Part shown: piece after piece, positions 1-8,754 of the stretch
Numbering within the stretch: the first letter of the stretch is position 1
How the letters are laid out: each line of letters starts with the position of its first letter
Assembly (NCBI RefSeq): GCF_002899455.1
Contig: NZ_PPFB01000001.1
Span: forward strand, 2,324,501-2,388,500
Source: Streptomyces sp. DH-12
GTDB lineage: Bacteria; Actinomycetota; Actinomycetes; Streptomycetales; Streptomycetaceae
Direction: 5' to 3'
Length of the DNA stretch: 64,000 nucleotides
The notes under the pieces: model-generated
Seen by the model: only the letters and a program-made list of their open reading frames with translations
Database searches by the model: none
Told to the model about the DNA's origin: nothing
Program-made: the position numbers and the translations under genes

Positions 1-112
1 CAACCCGGACCACCGGACAACGCCCACATGGAGCATGCCCAGCCTTCTCCCCCCGCCCTAGCCTGCGGGAAAAGAAGCCACGAGCGTCCGTTACACCCCC
101 CAGGAGCCCCGC

Positions 113-1447
113 ATGACCGCACTTCCGCAGGAGCGCCGCGTCGTCACCGCCATCCCCGGCCCGAAGTCGCAGGAGCTGCAGGCCCGCCGTACCGCCGCGG
201 TCGCGCAGGGCGTGGGCTCCGTGCTGCCCGTGTTCACCACGCGGGCCGGCGGCGGCATCATCGAGGACGTCGACGGCAACCGTCTGATCGACTTCGGCTC
301 AGGCATCGCCGTGACCTCCGTCGGCGCGTCCGCCGAGGCCGTCGTCCGCCGCGCCTCCGCCCAGCTGGCCGACTTCACCCACACCTGTTTCATGGTGACG
401 CCGTACGAGGGCTACGTGGCCGTGGCCGAGGCGCTCGCCGAGCTGACGCCGGGCGACCACGCGAAGAAGTCCGCGCTGTTCAACAGCGGCGCCGAGGCCG
501 TCGAGAACGCCGTGAAGATCGCCCGCGCGTACACGAAGCGGCAGGCGGTCGTCGTCTTCGACCACGGCTACCACGGCCGCACCAACCTCACCATGGCGCT
601 GACCGCGAAGAACATGCCGTACAAGCACGGCTTCGGTCCGTTCGCGCCCGAGGTGTACCGCGTGCCGGTCGCCTACGGATACCGCTGGCCGACCGGCCCG
701 GAGAACGCGGGCCCGGAGGCCGCCGCCCAGGCCATCGACCAGATGTCCAAGCAGGTCGGCGCGGAGAACATCGCGGCGATCATCATCGAGCCGGTGCTCG
801 GCGAGGGCGGCTTCATCGAGCCCGCCAAGGGCTTCCTGCCGGCGATCAGCGCGTTCGCGAAGGACAACGGCATCGTCTTCGTCGCCGACGAGATCCAGTC
901 GGGCTTCTGCCGCACCGGCCAGTGGTTCGCCTGCGAGGACGAGGGCATCGTCCCGGACCTGATCACCACGGCCAAGGGCATCGCGGGCGGTCTGCCGCTG
1001 GCCGCGGTCACCGGCCGCGCGGAGATCATGGACGCCGCGCACTCCGGCGGCCTGGGCGGCACCTACGGCGGGAACCCGGTGGCCTGCGCGGGTGCGCTCG
1101 GCGCCATCGAGACGATGAAGGAACTGGACCTCAACGCCAGGGCGAAGCGCATCGAGGAGGTCATGAAGGGCCGCCTCACCGCCATGGCGGAGAAGTTCGA
1201 CGTCATCGGCGACGTCCGGGGCCGCGGCGCGATGATCGCCGTCGAGCTGGTCAAGGACCGCGCCACCAAGGAGCCGGCCCCGGAGACGACGGCCGCGCTG
1301 GCGAAGGCCTGCCACCAGGAGGGCCTGCTGGTCCTGACCTGTGGCACCTACGGCAACGTGCTGCGCTTCCTGCCGCCGCTGGTCATCGGCGAGGACCTGC
1401 TGAACGAGGGCCTCGACATCATCGAGCAGGCCCTCGCCCGCGTCTGA
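113..1447 (+). CDS. gabT: 4-aminobutyrate aminotransferase GabT
   Basis: Class III PLP-dependent aminotransferase of 444 aa that moves the amino group of GABA to 2-oxoglutarate, giving succinic semialdehyde. The PLP-binding region reads VADEIQSG (Asp259) followed by TTAKGIAGG, so the Schiff-base lysine is Lys288; the length fits the GabT family. ATG at 113 follows AGGAG at 102-106. Four nearby genes for putrescine uptake and oxidation and two aldehyde dehydrogenases support GABA as the substrate, as the last step of putrescine breakdown. Transcribed alone in this window. Another omega-amino acid substrate cannot be excluded. Confidence 0.93.
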   Translation: MTALPQERRVVTAIPGPKSQELQARRTAAVAQGVGSVLPVFTTRAGGGIIEDVDGNRLIDFGSGIAVTSVGASAEAVVRRASAQLADFTHTCFMVTPYEGYVAVAEALAELTPGDHAKKSALFNSGAEAVENAVKIARAYTKRQAVVVFDHGYHGRTNLTMALTAKNMPYKHGFGPFAPEVYRVPVAYGYRWPTGPENAGPEAAAQAIDQMSKQVGAENIAAIIIEPVLGEGGFIEPAKGFLPAISAFAKDNGIVFVADEIQSGFCRTGQWFACEDEGIVPDLITTAKGIAGGLPLAAVTGRAEIMDAAHSGGLGGTYGGNPVACAGALGAIETMKELDLNARAKRIEEVMKGRLTAMAEKFDVIGDVRGRGAMIAVELVKDRATKEPAPETTAALAKACHQEGLLVLTCGTYGNVLRFLPPLVIGEDLLNEGLDIIEQALARV

Positions 1448-1888
1448 TCCGGCATCGGGGCAGGTGGACCGCCCGGCCCCCTGCCCCGCCGTCCGGATCC
1501 GGACGGCGGCAGAGCGTGTGAAGAACGTGTGCGGGGTGGATGACAGGATGCCGTGGGCCCTGTCGCCGGGCCACCCCCTGCCGTAGGTTTCTTCCCGGAT
1601 GAGAGATACACCCCCGCCCACAGGGGACTGTGGGCGGCTCAGGCCGAGGCCTCCCCAGCTTCGACCTGGTCGTGCCCTCGCGCACACAGCCGGGGCCCGC
1701 GGGCCCCGGGTCTCCTCAGGATCGGACGGTCGCCCGCCCCAGACCCCCCGGGGCGCGCGGCGTTCCGATCCGGACGGCCGTCCGGGCACCGGACACGGCA
1801 AGCCGTTCCCCGGAGGGCCGGCGCACACCCCCCCTTTGCGCCGGCCCTCCGGTGCGCCCGCACCCTCCCGCCTGCGAAGCTGTCCCGC
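1448..1888. repeat. Palindrome-rich gabT-PAP2 intergenic region
   Basis: This 441-base gap holds no convincing gene but five perfect inverted repeats: a 24-base palindrome at 1486-1509 (probable gabT terminator), a 10-bp stem with a 4-base loop at 1614-1637, a 20-base palindrome at 1690-1709, a 16-base palindrome at 1770-1785, and a 16-bp stem with an 11-base loop at 1810-1852. The last lies 36 bases before the PAP2 start. High GC makes short palindromes common, but stems this long are not expected by chance. Their function is unknown. Confidence 0.7.
1486..1509 (+). terminator. Probable gabT terminator
   Basis: A perfect 24-base palindrome starts 39 bases after the gabT stop codon and would fold into a 10-bp GC-rich hairpin with a GATC tip. 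There is no T run, as is usual for Streptomyces terminators. Confidence 0.6.
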
Positions 1889-2524
1889 ATGCTGCTGCTG
1901 GTCGTGCCGTTCCTCCTCTTCCTGCTGATCACCTGGCAGGTCCTCGCCGACGGCCCGCTCCTCGACCTGGACGAGCGCCTGAGCGACGCGCTGGTACGCC
2001 CCGACCGGGCCTCCGAACTCCTCGCCGACCTCGGCGACGTCGAGGTCGCCGTGCCCGTCCTGGCGCTCGCGCTGGCCGTGACGGCGTGGCGGCTGCGCGC
2101 CACAGGTATGGACCGCTGGTGGCTCCCGCCCGCCGCCGGGGCGGCGGCCATGATCCTGGTCCCCGTCCTGGTCGCCCCGCTGAAGGCCTGGACCGACCGC
2201 CCCGGCACCCCCGCCGTCCCCCCGGCGACCGGCTACTACCCCTCCGGCCACACCGCCACGGCGACGGTCGCGTACGGCGCGGCGACCCTGCTGCTCCTCC
2301 CGCTGCTCGGGTCGCCGGCCGTACGGCGAGGACTGGTCGCGCTGTGCGGCGTCCTGGTCCTGGGCGCCTCGTACGGGCTGGTGCGCCGGGGGTACCACTG
2401 GCCGCTGGACGTGGTGGGGAGCTGGTGCCTCGGCGCGATGCTGCTGACCGGCGTGGTGCTGGTCAGCCGAAGTAGCCGTCGAACGTCCGCTGGAACTCCC
2501 AGCCGCCGAAGCGGTCCCAGTTGA
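1889..2524 (+). CDS. PAP2-family membrane phosphatase
   Basis: A 211-aa integral membrane protein with the type 2 phosphatidic acid phosphatase signature. Motif 1 is seen as KAWTDRP, motif 2 as YPSGHTA, and motif 3 as VRRGYHWPLDV with the catalytic His and Asp. It has about five hydrophobic segments. It probably dephosphorylates a lipid phosphate or isoprenoid pyrophosphate at the membrane; the substrate cannot be told. ATG 1889 immediately precedes the first transmembrane segment, but no strong ribosome binding site is visible. The 3' end overlaps the convergent chitinase gene by 62 bases, and the last residues (an Arg/Ser-rich tail) are encoded within that overlap. Confidence 0.85.
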   Translation: MLLLVVPFLLFLLITWQVLADGPLLDLDERLSDALVRPDRASELLADLGDVEVAVPVLALALAVTAWRLRATGMDRWWLPPAAGAAAMILVPVLVAPLKAWTDRPGTPAVPPATGYYPSGHTATATVAYGAATLLLLPLLGSPAVRRGLVALCGVLVLGASYGLVRRGYHWPLDVVGSWCLGAMLLTGVVLVSRSSRRTSAGTPSRRSGPS

Positions 2525-4274
2525 TCGACCAGGTCATCAGGCCGCGCAGGGCCGGCCAGGTGCCGTGGGGGGTGTAGGAGCCGCAGTCGGTGCCTTTCGT
2601 CAGGCAGTCGAGGGTCTTGACGACCTCGGCCGGGGACACGTGGCCGTTGCCCGCGTGGACGGTGGCCGGCATGCCGATGGCGACCTGGTCGGGGCGCAGC
2701 GGCGGGAAGACGTTGTTCGCGTCGCCGGCGACCGGGAAGCCGGTGAGCAGCATGTCGGTCATGGCGATGTGGAAGCCGGCGCCGCCCATGGAGTGGTACT
2801 GGCCGTCCAGGCCCATGATCGGGCCGGAGTTGTAGTCCTGGACGTGCAGCAGGGTGAGGTCGTCGCGCAGGGCGTGGATGACCGGGAGGTAGGCGCCCGC
2901 GCGCGGGTCCTGCCCGCCCCAGGGGCCGCTGCCGTAGAACTGGTGGCCGAGCTGGACGAAGAAGGTCTCCGGGGCCATGGTCAGGACGAAGTCGTCGCCG
3001 TAGCGGGCCTTGAGGGTCCTCAGGGCCGAGATCAGGTTGACGATCACCGGGGTCCTCGGGTTCCTGAAGTCGGTGTCGCCGGTGTCCAGGGAGAGGGAGT
3101 GACCCTCGAAGTCGATGTCCAGGCCGTCGAGTCCGTACTCGTCGATGATCTTCGAGACGGAGGAGACGAAGGTGTCGCGGGCGGCGGTCGTCGTCAGCCG
3201 GACCTGGCCGTTCTGGCCGCCGATGGAGATCAGCACCTTCTTGCCCGCCGCCTGCTTGGCCCTGATCGCCGCCTTGAACTCGGCGTCGCTCTCCACACCC
3301 GGGCACTCCGCCGCCGGGCAGCGCTCGAAGCGGATGTCGCCGGAGGTGACGGAGGTGGGTTCGCCGAAGGCCAGGTCGATGACGTCCCAGCTGTCGGGCA
3401 CGTCGGCGAGGCGGGTGTAGCCGGAGCCGTTGGCGAAGCTCGCGTGGAGGTAGCCGACCAGGGCGTGGTCCGGGAGGCCGGAGTCGCCGCCGGAGTCGGG
3501 CGTGGTGGTCGTCGCGGTGACGGTCGCCGAACGGGCCGACTCCCCCGCGTCGTTGAGGGCGGCGACCTGGAAGGCGTACGCCGTCGAGGGCGACAGGCCG
3601 GTGACGGTCGTGGAGGTGCCGGTGACGGTGCGGACCTTGGCGCCGTCGCGGTAGACGGCGTAGGAGGTGGCGCCCGCGGCCGGTGACCAGGACAGGGAGA
3701 CGCTGGTGGCGGTCGCTCCGGACGCCGTGAGGCCGGTGGGCGGGGCGGGCGGCCGGCCGGTCTCGCCGCCGGGACCGGTGAGGGTGATGTCGTCGGCGTG
3801 GTAGGCGCCGGTGCCGTACCAGCCGTGGGTGTAGATCGTGACCCGGGTGGTGGAGGGGCCGGTGCGGAAGGTGGTCGTGAGCTTCTGCCAGTCGGGGGCG
3901 GACTGGGTCCAGGCGGAGACGTCGGTGGTGCCGGTGCCGCTCGCGCCGAGGTGGACGTAGGCGCCGCGGACGTAGCCGGAGAGGGTGTACGAGGAGTCGG
4001 GTTTCACCGTGACGGTCTGGGCGCAGCGGGCGTTGTCCGACCCGGCCGGGGTGGCCTTCAGGGCGGAGGCGCCGCTGCGGACGGGTGAGGTGACGGTGGT
4101 GCCGGCCGGGCAGGACCAGCCGTCGAGGCCGGTCTCGAAGCCGCCGTTGCGGGCGAGGTCGGCGTCGGCCGCGCGGGCGGCCGGCGTCAGGGCGGTGACG
4201 CCGGCCGCGGCGAGCGCGGTGGCGGTGAGCAGGGCGGCGAGGGGGCGGCGGGCGTGGGGTCTGGCGCGGTCCAC
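2463..4274 (-). CDS. Secreted GH18 chitinase with carbohydrate-binding and FnIII modules
   Basis: A 603-aa exported chitinase. Residues 1-35 form a Sec-type signal peptide ending near AARAAD. A beta-sandwich carbohydrate-binding module (about 36-170), a fibronectin type III domain (about 178-265) and a GH18 catalytic domain (about 275-603) follow. The catalytic motif is LDGLDIDFEG, whose last Glu is the proton donor. It hydrolyses chitin outside the cell, yielding N-acetylglucosamine oligomers. Start is GTG at 4274 with a GGAGG-type site 6-10 bases before. A near-perfect DasR operator lies 48-61 bases upstream, so repression by DasR and induction by aminosugars are expected. Confidence 0.93.
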   Translation of the reverse strand: MDRARPHARRPLAALLTATALAAAGVTALTPAARAADADLARNGGFETGLDGWSCPAGTTVTSPVRSGASALKATPAGSDNARCAQTVTVKPDSSYTLSGYVRGAYVHLGASGTGTTDVSAWTQSAPDWQKLTTTFRTGPSTTRVTIYTHGWYGTGAYHADDITLTGPGGETGRPPAPPTGLTASGATATSVSLSWSPAAGATSYAVYRDGAKVRTVTGTSTTVTGLSPSTAYAFQVAALNDAGESARSATVTATTTTPDSGGDSGLPDHALVGYLHASFANGSGYTRLADVPDSWDVIDLAFGEPTSVTSGDIRFERCPAAECPGVESDAEFKAAIRAKQAAGKKVLISIGGQNGQVRLTTTAARDTFVSSVSKIIDEYGLDGLDIDFEGHSLSLDTGDTDFRNPRTPVIVNLISALRTLKARYGDDFVLTMAPETFFVQLGHQFYGSGPWGGQDPRAGAYLPVIHALRDDLTLLHVQDYNSGPIMGLDGQYHSMGGAGFHIAMTDMLLTGFPVAGDANNVFPPLRPDQVAIGMPATVHAGNGHVSPAEVVKTLDCLTKGTDCGSYTPHGTWPALRGLMTWSINWDRFGGWEFQRTFDGYFG

Positions 4275-4321
4275 AAGGGCCTCCGGGCAGGGGGGAGTTG
4301 GAGGGGTGGAGCGCGCTCAAT

Positions 4322-4335
4322 TTGGTCCAGACCAA
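4322..4335. promoter_or_regulatory. DasR-responsive element (dre) upstream of chitinase
   Basis: The 14-base sequence TTGGTCCAGACCAA is a perfect palindrome 48-61 bases upstream of the chitinase start. It matches the core of the known DasR operator (TGGTCTAGACCA) and the repeat elements in Streptomyces chitinase promoters with one central change. DasR is a GntR-family repressor that releases DNA on binding glucosamine-6-phosphate; binding here is inferred from the match. Confidence 0.85.
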
Positions 4336-4393
4336 TCCCCCTGTCAAGCCCCCGCGCAGGCCCCGCTCGTGCCCGGCGCAGCCCGCCCGCCGC

Positions 4394-5812
4394 TCAGCTG
4401 TCGAAGCCCAGTCCCAGCCGGTCCATCGTCCGCAGCCACAGGTTGCGCCGCCCCTGACGGGCGTCCGCCCTGGCCAGCGACCACTTGGTGAGGGCGATGC
4501 CGGTCCAGGCGAACGGCTCCGGCGGGAACGGCAGCGGCTTGCTGCGCACCATCTCCAGCTCCGTGCGCTCGGTCCGCTCCCCCGCCAGCAGGTCCAGCAT
4601 CACCTCCGCCCCGAACCGCGTCGCGCCGACACCGAGCCCGGTGTAGCCCGCCGCGTACGCGACCCGGCCCGCGTGGGCGGTGCCGAAGAACGCCGAGAAG
4701 CGGGAGCAGGTGTCGATCGCGCCGCCCCAGGCGTGGGTGAAGCGCACCCCCTCGAGCTGCGGGAAGCAGGTGAAGAAGTGACCCGCGAGCTTGGCGTACG
4801 TCTCCGGCCGGTCGTCGTGCTCGGCGCGCACCCGGCCGCCGTACGGGTAGACCGCGTCGTAGCCGCCCCACAGGATCCGGTTGTCGCGGGAGAGCCGGAA
4901 GTAGTGGAACTGGTTGGCGCTGTCGCCGAGTCCCTGGCGGTTCCTCCAGCCGAGGGAGGCGAGCTGCTCGTCGCTGAGCGGCTCGGTCATCAGGGCGTAG
5001 TCGTAGACCGGGACGGTGTAGGGGCGGACCCGGCGCACCAGGCTGGGGAAGACGTTGGTGCCGAGCGCGACCCGGTGGGCGCGGATCGCTCCGTACGGGG
5101 TGCGGACGGACATGCCGGCGCCGTACTGCCGGAGGGTGAGGGCGGGGGTGTGCTCGTACACGCGCACCCCGAGGTCGAGGCAGGCGCGCTTGAGGCCCCA
5201 GGCCAGGCGTGCCGGGTCGAGCAGGGCGACGCCCCGGCGGTCGTGGAGCCCGGCCACGAAGGTGGGCGAGTCGACCTGCTCGCGGACCGCGTCGGCGTCC
5301 AGGAACTCGATGCCGTCGGCGAGGCCGCGCGCGCTGATCTCGTCGTACCAGGCGCGCAGTTCCTCCGCCTGGTACGGCTCGGTGGCGACGTCGATCTCGC
5401 CGGTGCGTTCGAAGTCGCAGTCGATGGAGTGGCGGGCGACCGTCTCCTCGATGGCGTCGAGGTTGCGGGCGCCCAGCCGCTCCAGGGTGTGGATCTCGCC
5501 GGGCCAGCGGGCGAGCCCGTTGGCCAGTCCGTGGGTGAGGGAGGCGGCGCAGAACCCGCCGTTGCGGCCGGAGGCGGCCCAGCCCACCTCGCGGCCCTCC
5601 ACCAGCACCACGTCCCGTGAGGGGTCGCGCTCCTTGGCGATCAACGCGGTCCACAGTCCGCTGTAGCCGCCGCCCACGACCAGCAGGTCGCAGGTGACGC
5701 GGCCGGTCAGGGCCGGCTCGGGGCCGGGGCGGCCGGGGTCGTCCAGCCAGTAGGAGACCGGCCGGGCCTCGGAGAGGGACTGCGTCCAACGGCTCATGGC
5801 GCTCGAGGCCAT
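4394..5812 (-). CDS. FAD-dependent amine oxidoreductase (gamma-glutamylputrescine oxidase-like)
   Basis: A 472-aa DAO-fold flavoprotein. Residues about 43-70 hold the Rossmann FAD motif (DLLVVGGGYSGLWTAL), followed by VGWAASGRNGGF, typical of the PuuB/glycine oxidase group. It is the last gene of an operon with a polyamine ABC importer and an aldehyde dehydrogenase, 38 bases after potC. That context argues for oxidation of putrescine or gamma-glutamylputrescine to the aldehyde with release of ammonia and H2O2. The substrate is inferred from context, and other secondary amines are possible. ATG 5812 has a GGGAG site upstream. Confidence 0.82.
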   Translation of the reverse strand: MASSAMSRWTQSLSEARPVSYWLDDPGRPGPEPALTGRVTCDLLVVGGGYSGLWTALIAKERDPSRDVVLVEGREVGWAASGRNGGFCAASLTHGLANGLARWPGEIHTLERLGARNLDAIEETVARHSIDCDFERTGEIDVATEPYQAEELRAWYDEISARGLADGIEFLDADAVREQVDSPTFVAGLHDRRGVALLDPARLAWGLKRACLDLGVRVYEHTPALTLRQYGAGMSVRTPYGAIRAHRVALGTNVFPSLVRRVRPYTVPVYDYALMTEPLSDEQLASLGWRNRQGLGDSANQFHYFRLSRDNRILWGGYDAVYPYGGRVRAEHDDRPETYAKLAGHFFTCFPQLEGVRFTHAWGGAIDTCSRFSAFFGTAHAGRVAYAAGYTGLGVGATRFGAEVMLDLLAGERTERTELEMVRSKPLPFPPEPFAWTGIALTKWSLARADARQGRRNLWLRTMDRLGLGFDS

Positions 5813-5850
5813 GATCTCAACTCCCTACTGCGGACTGGGGTGCTCGGTCG

Positions 5851-6651
5851 CTATGCCTTCTGCCGTCTGCGGCGGTTGCCGACCGCCATGGAGACCAGCA
5901 CCAGCAGCACGGCGACCACGAACATGGCCGTGCCGATGACGTTGATCTGGACGGGCGTGCCGCGCTGTGCGGAGCCCCAGACGAACATCGGGAAGGTGAC
6001 GGTCGAACCGGCGTTGAAGTTGGTGATGATGAAGTCGTCGAAGGACAGGGCGAAGGCGAGCAGCGCGCCCGCCGCGATGCCGGGGGCGGCGATCGGCAGG
6101 GTGACCCGCAGGAACGTCTGCACCGGGCCGGCGTAGAGGTCCTGCGCGGCCTGTTCCAGGCGTGGGTCCATCGACATCACGCGCGCCTTCACGGCGACCA
6201 CGACGAAACTGAGGCAGAACATGATGTGGGCGATCAGGACCGTCCAGAAGCCCAGCTCCGCCCCCATGTTGAGGAAGAGGGTGAGCAGCGAGGCCGCCAT
6301 CACCACCTCGGGCATCGCCATCGGCAGGAAGATCAGCGAGTTGACCGCGCCGCGGGCGCGGAAGCGGTAGCGCACCAGCGCGAACGCGATCATCGTGCCG
6401 AGCAGCGTGGCGCCGAGCGTGGCCCAGAAGGCGATCTGCAGGCTGAGGCCGAGGGACTCGCACAGCCCCGAGACCCCGCACGGGTCCCGCCACGCGTCGG
6501 TGGAGAACTCCTGCCACTGGTAGTTGAAGCGTCCCTTCGGCCGGTTGAGGGAGAACACCGTGACGACGACGTTCGGCAGCAGGAGGTAGGCGAGCGTCAG
6601 CAGGCCCGCGATGACGACCAGGTTGCGCCTGAACCACTTGACGAAGGCCAT
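5851..6651 (-). CDS. potC: Polyamine ABC transporter permease, PotC-like
   Basis: A 266-aa inner-membrane permease with six predicted membrane spans and the binding-protein-dependent transport EAA loop (EQAAQDLYAGPVQTFLRVTLP), which contacts the ATPase. It pairs with the preceding permease. The ATG at 6651 directly abuts the stop codon of potB, which implies translational coupling. It belongs to the spermidine/putrescine importer operon. The polyamine assignment rests on family resemblance and on the oxidase and dehydrogenase genes in the same operon. Confidence 0.88.
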   Translation of the reverse strand: MAFVKWFRRNLVVIAGLLTLAYLLLPNVVVTVFSLNRPKGRFNYQWQEFSTDAWRDPCGVSGLCESLGLSLQIAFWATLGATLLGTMIAFALVRYRFRARGAVNSLIFLPMAMPEVVMAASLLTLFLNMGAELGFWTVLIAHIMFCLSFVVVAVKARVMSMDPRLEQAAQDLYAGPVQTFLRVTLPIAAPGIAAGALLAFALSFDDFIITNFNAGSTVTFPMFVWGSAQRGTPVQINVIGTAMFVVAVLLVLVSMAVGNRRRRQKA

Positions 6652-7581
6652 TTAAACCAGATCCTCCGTGCCGGACTTGCGGATGTGGACCGTGACCACG
6701 GCGAGGACCGCGGCCATCAGGATGAACGAGAGCGCCGCGGCCGTCGGGTAGTCCAGGATCCGCAGGAACTGCGACTGGATGACGTTGCCGGCCATCCGGG
6801 TGTCGGTGGAGCCGAGCAGGTCCGCGTTGATGTAGTCGCCGGACGCCGGGATGAAGGTCAGCAGCGTGCCGGAGACCACGCCCGGCATCGACAGCGGGAA
6901 GGTGACCTTGCGGAAGGTGGTCGACGGCTCGGCGTACAGGTCGCCGGCGGCCTCGTGCAGCCGGGGGTCGATCCGCTCCAGCGAGGTGTACAGCGGAAGG
7001 ATCATGAACGGCAGGAAGTTGTACGTCAGACCGCACACCACCGCGAGCGGGGTGGCGAGCACGCGGTCGCCGGCGGTCCAGCCGAGGAACGCCGTGACGT
7101 CCAGGACGTGCAGCGCGTCGAGGGCGCCGACCACCGGGCCGCCGTCGGCGAGGATCGTCTTCCAGGCGAGGGTGCGGATCAGGAAGCTGGTGAAGAACGG
7201 CGCGATCACCAGGATCATGATCAGGTTGCGCCAGCGGCCCGCCCGGAAGGCGATCAGGTACGCCAGCGGGTAGCCGAGCAGCAGGCACAGCACGGTCGCG
7301 GAGGCCGCGTAGAGCACCGAGCGGACGAACTGCGGCCAGTACTCGGACAGCGCGTCCCAGTAGGTGGCGAAGTGCCAGGTGACCTCGTAGCCCTCCTCCA
7401 GGGAGCCCGTCTGCACGGACGTGGAGGCCTGGTAGATCACCGGCAGCGCGAAGAACACGACGAGCCAGAGCAGGCCGGGCAGCAGGAGCAGGTACGGTGT
7501 CCGGCGCCCGCGTTTGCGCGGCGGTTTCTTCTCGGGGGCGACGGGCGCCGGCGTCGGCGGCGCCTCGGTGACCGTGGCCAT
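6652..7581 (-). CDS. potB: Polyamine ABC transporter permease, PotB-like
   Basis: A 309-aa permease with a basic cytoplasmic N-terminus (PPRKRGRR), six membrane spans and an EAA loop (HEAAGDLYAEPSTTFRKVTFP). It forms the heterodimeric channel with the PotC-like subunit. The stop TAA abuts potC, and the ATG overlaps the potA stop by one base, so the four transport genes are translated as a block. A TAA stop is uncommon in this GC-rich setting but has no evident meaning. Confidence 0.88.
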   Translation of the reverse strand: MATVTEAPPTPAPVAPEKKPPRKRGRRTPYLLLLPGLLWLVVFFALPVIYQASTSVQTGSLEEGYEVTWHFATYWDALSEYWPQFVRSVLYAASATVLCLLLGYPLAYLIAFRAGRWRNLIMILVIAPFFTSFLIRTLAWKTILADGGPVVGALDALHVLDVTAFLGWTAGDRVLATPLAVVCGLTYNFLPFMILPLYTSLERIDPRLHEAAGDLYAEPSTTFRKVTFPLSMPGVVSGTLLTFIPASGDYINADLLGSTDTRMAGNVIQSQFLRILDYPTAAALSFILMAAVLAVVTVHIRKSGTEDLV

Positions 7582-8750
7582 CAGGCGACCTCTTCCTCGA
7601 CCGTCTCGACGCCCGCGTCGATGTCCTGGGCGGCGTCCAGGCCGAAGGTGTGCGCCGGGTTCCAGTGCAGGACGACCTCGGCGCCGGGCGCGAGCCGCGG
7701 GTCCCGGTCGACGTTCTGCACGTAGACCTCGAAGTCGGAGCAGACCGGGCTGTCGACGACGAACTGCGTGGAGACGCCGATGAAGCTGGACTCGGTGATC
7801 CGGCCGGTGATCCGGTTGCGGCCCTCGGGTATCCCGCCGGCGTCGTCGGCGTGCGTGAGGGAGATCTTCTCCGGGCGCACCCCGGCGAGGATCCTGCCGC
7901 CCGTGGTGGTGGGCGCGCTGGTGCGGGCCCGGTGCAGCACCAGCTTGCCGCCGCCCGCCTTGAGCACGATGTCGTCGCCGGACGTGGCGTCCACCTCGGC
8001 CTCGATGAAGTTCGACGTGCCGAGGAAGTTGGCGACGAAGGTGGTGCGCGGGTTCTCGTACAGGTCGGCGGGGGCGCCGAGCTGCTCGACCCGGCCGGCG
8101 TTCATCACCGCGACGCAGTCGGCCATGGTCATGGCCTCCTCCTGGTCGTGGGTGACGTGCACGAAGGTGATGCCGACCTCGGTCTGGATGCGCTTGAGCT
8201 CCAGCTGCATCTGGCGGCGCAGCTTCAGGTCGAGGGCGCCGAGCGGCTCGTCGAGGAGCAGCACCCTGGGGTGGTTGATCAGCGCGCGGGCGACCGCGAC
8301 GCGCTGCTGCTGGCCGCCGGAGAGCTGGTGCGGCTTCTTGCGCGCCTGCTCACCGAGCTGGACCAGCTCCAGCATCTCCTCGACCTGCTTCTTCACGCTC
8401 TTGATGCCGCGCCGGCGCAGGCCGAAGGCGACGTTCTCGTAGATGTCGAGGTGCGGGAAGAGGGCGTAGGACTGGAAGACCGTGTTCACCGGCCGCTTGT
8501 ACGGCGGCAGCGCGGTGACGTCCTGGTCGCCGAGGTGGACGGTGCCCGCGGTGGGCTCCTCCAGGCCGGCGATCATGCGCAGGGTGGTGGTCTTGCCGCA
8601 GCCGGACGCGCCGAGCAGGGCGAAGAAGGAGCCCTCCGGGACGGTCAGGTCGAGCGGGTGCACGGCCGTGAAGTCGCCGTAGGTCTTGCTGATCCCGGTG
8701 AGGCGGACGTCACCGCCGCCGGCCGTGGTGGTCTCTTCGGTGGTCTTCAT
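7581..8750 (-). CDS. potA: Polyamine ABC transporter ATP-binding protein, PotA-like
   Basis: A 389-aa ATPase. Walker A is GASGCGKTT (about 53-61), the signature is LSGGQQQRVA and Walker B is VLLLDEPLGALD. A C-terminal TOBE-type domain (about 255-389) is typical of the PotA/MalK branch. It powers uptake through the PotB/PotC channel. ATG 8750 lies four bases after the binding-protein stop codon, and the gene overlaps potB by one base. The substrate is assigned from operon context. Confidence 0.9.
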   Translation of the reverse strand: MKTTEETTTAGGGDVRLTGISKTYGDFTAVHPLDLTVPEGSFFALLGASGCGKTTTLRMIAGLEEPTAGTVHLGDQDVTALPPYKRPVNTVFQSYALFPHLDIYENVAFGLRRRGIKSVKKQVEEMLELVQLGEQARKKPHQLSGGQQQRVAVARALINHPRVLLLDEPLGALDLKLRRQMQLELKRIQTEVGITFVHVTHDQEEAMTMADCVAVMNAGRVEQLGAPADLYENPRTTFVANFLGTSNFIEAEVDATSGDDIVLKAGGGKLVLHRARTSAPTTTGGRILAGVRPEKISLTHADDAGGIPEGRNRITGRITESSFIGVSTQFVVDSPVCSDFEVYVQNVDRDPRLAPGAEVVLHWNPAHTFGLDAAQDIDAGVETVEEEVA

Positions 8751-8754
8751 CTCG

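Noticed and set aside
299..2398. Very long minus-strand reading frame across gabT and the PAP2 gene
   Set aside because: It is antisense to two clear genes, has only low-complexity Arg/Gly/Ala composition and no motif. Open antisense frames are expected at this GC content.
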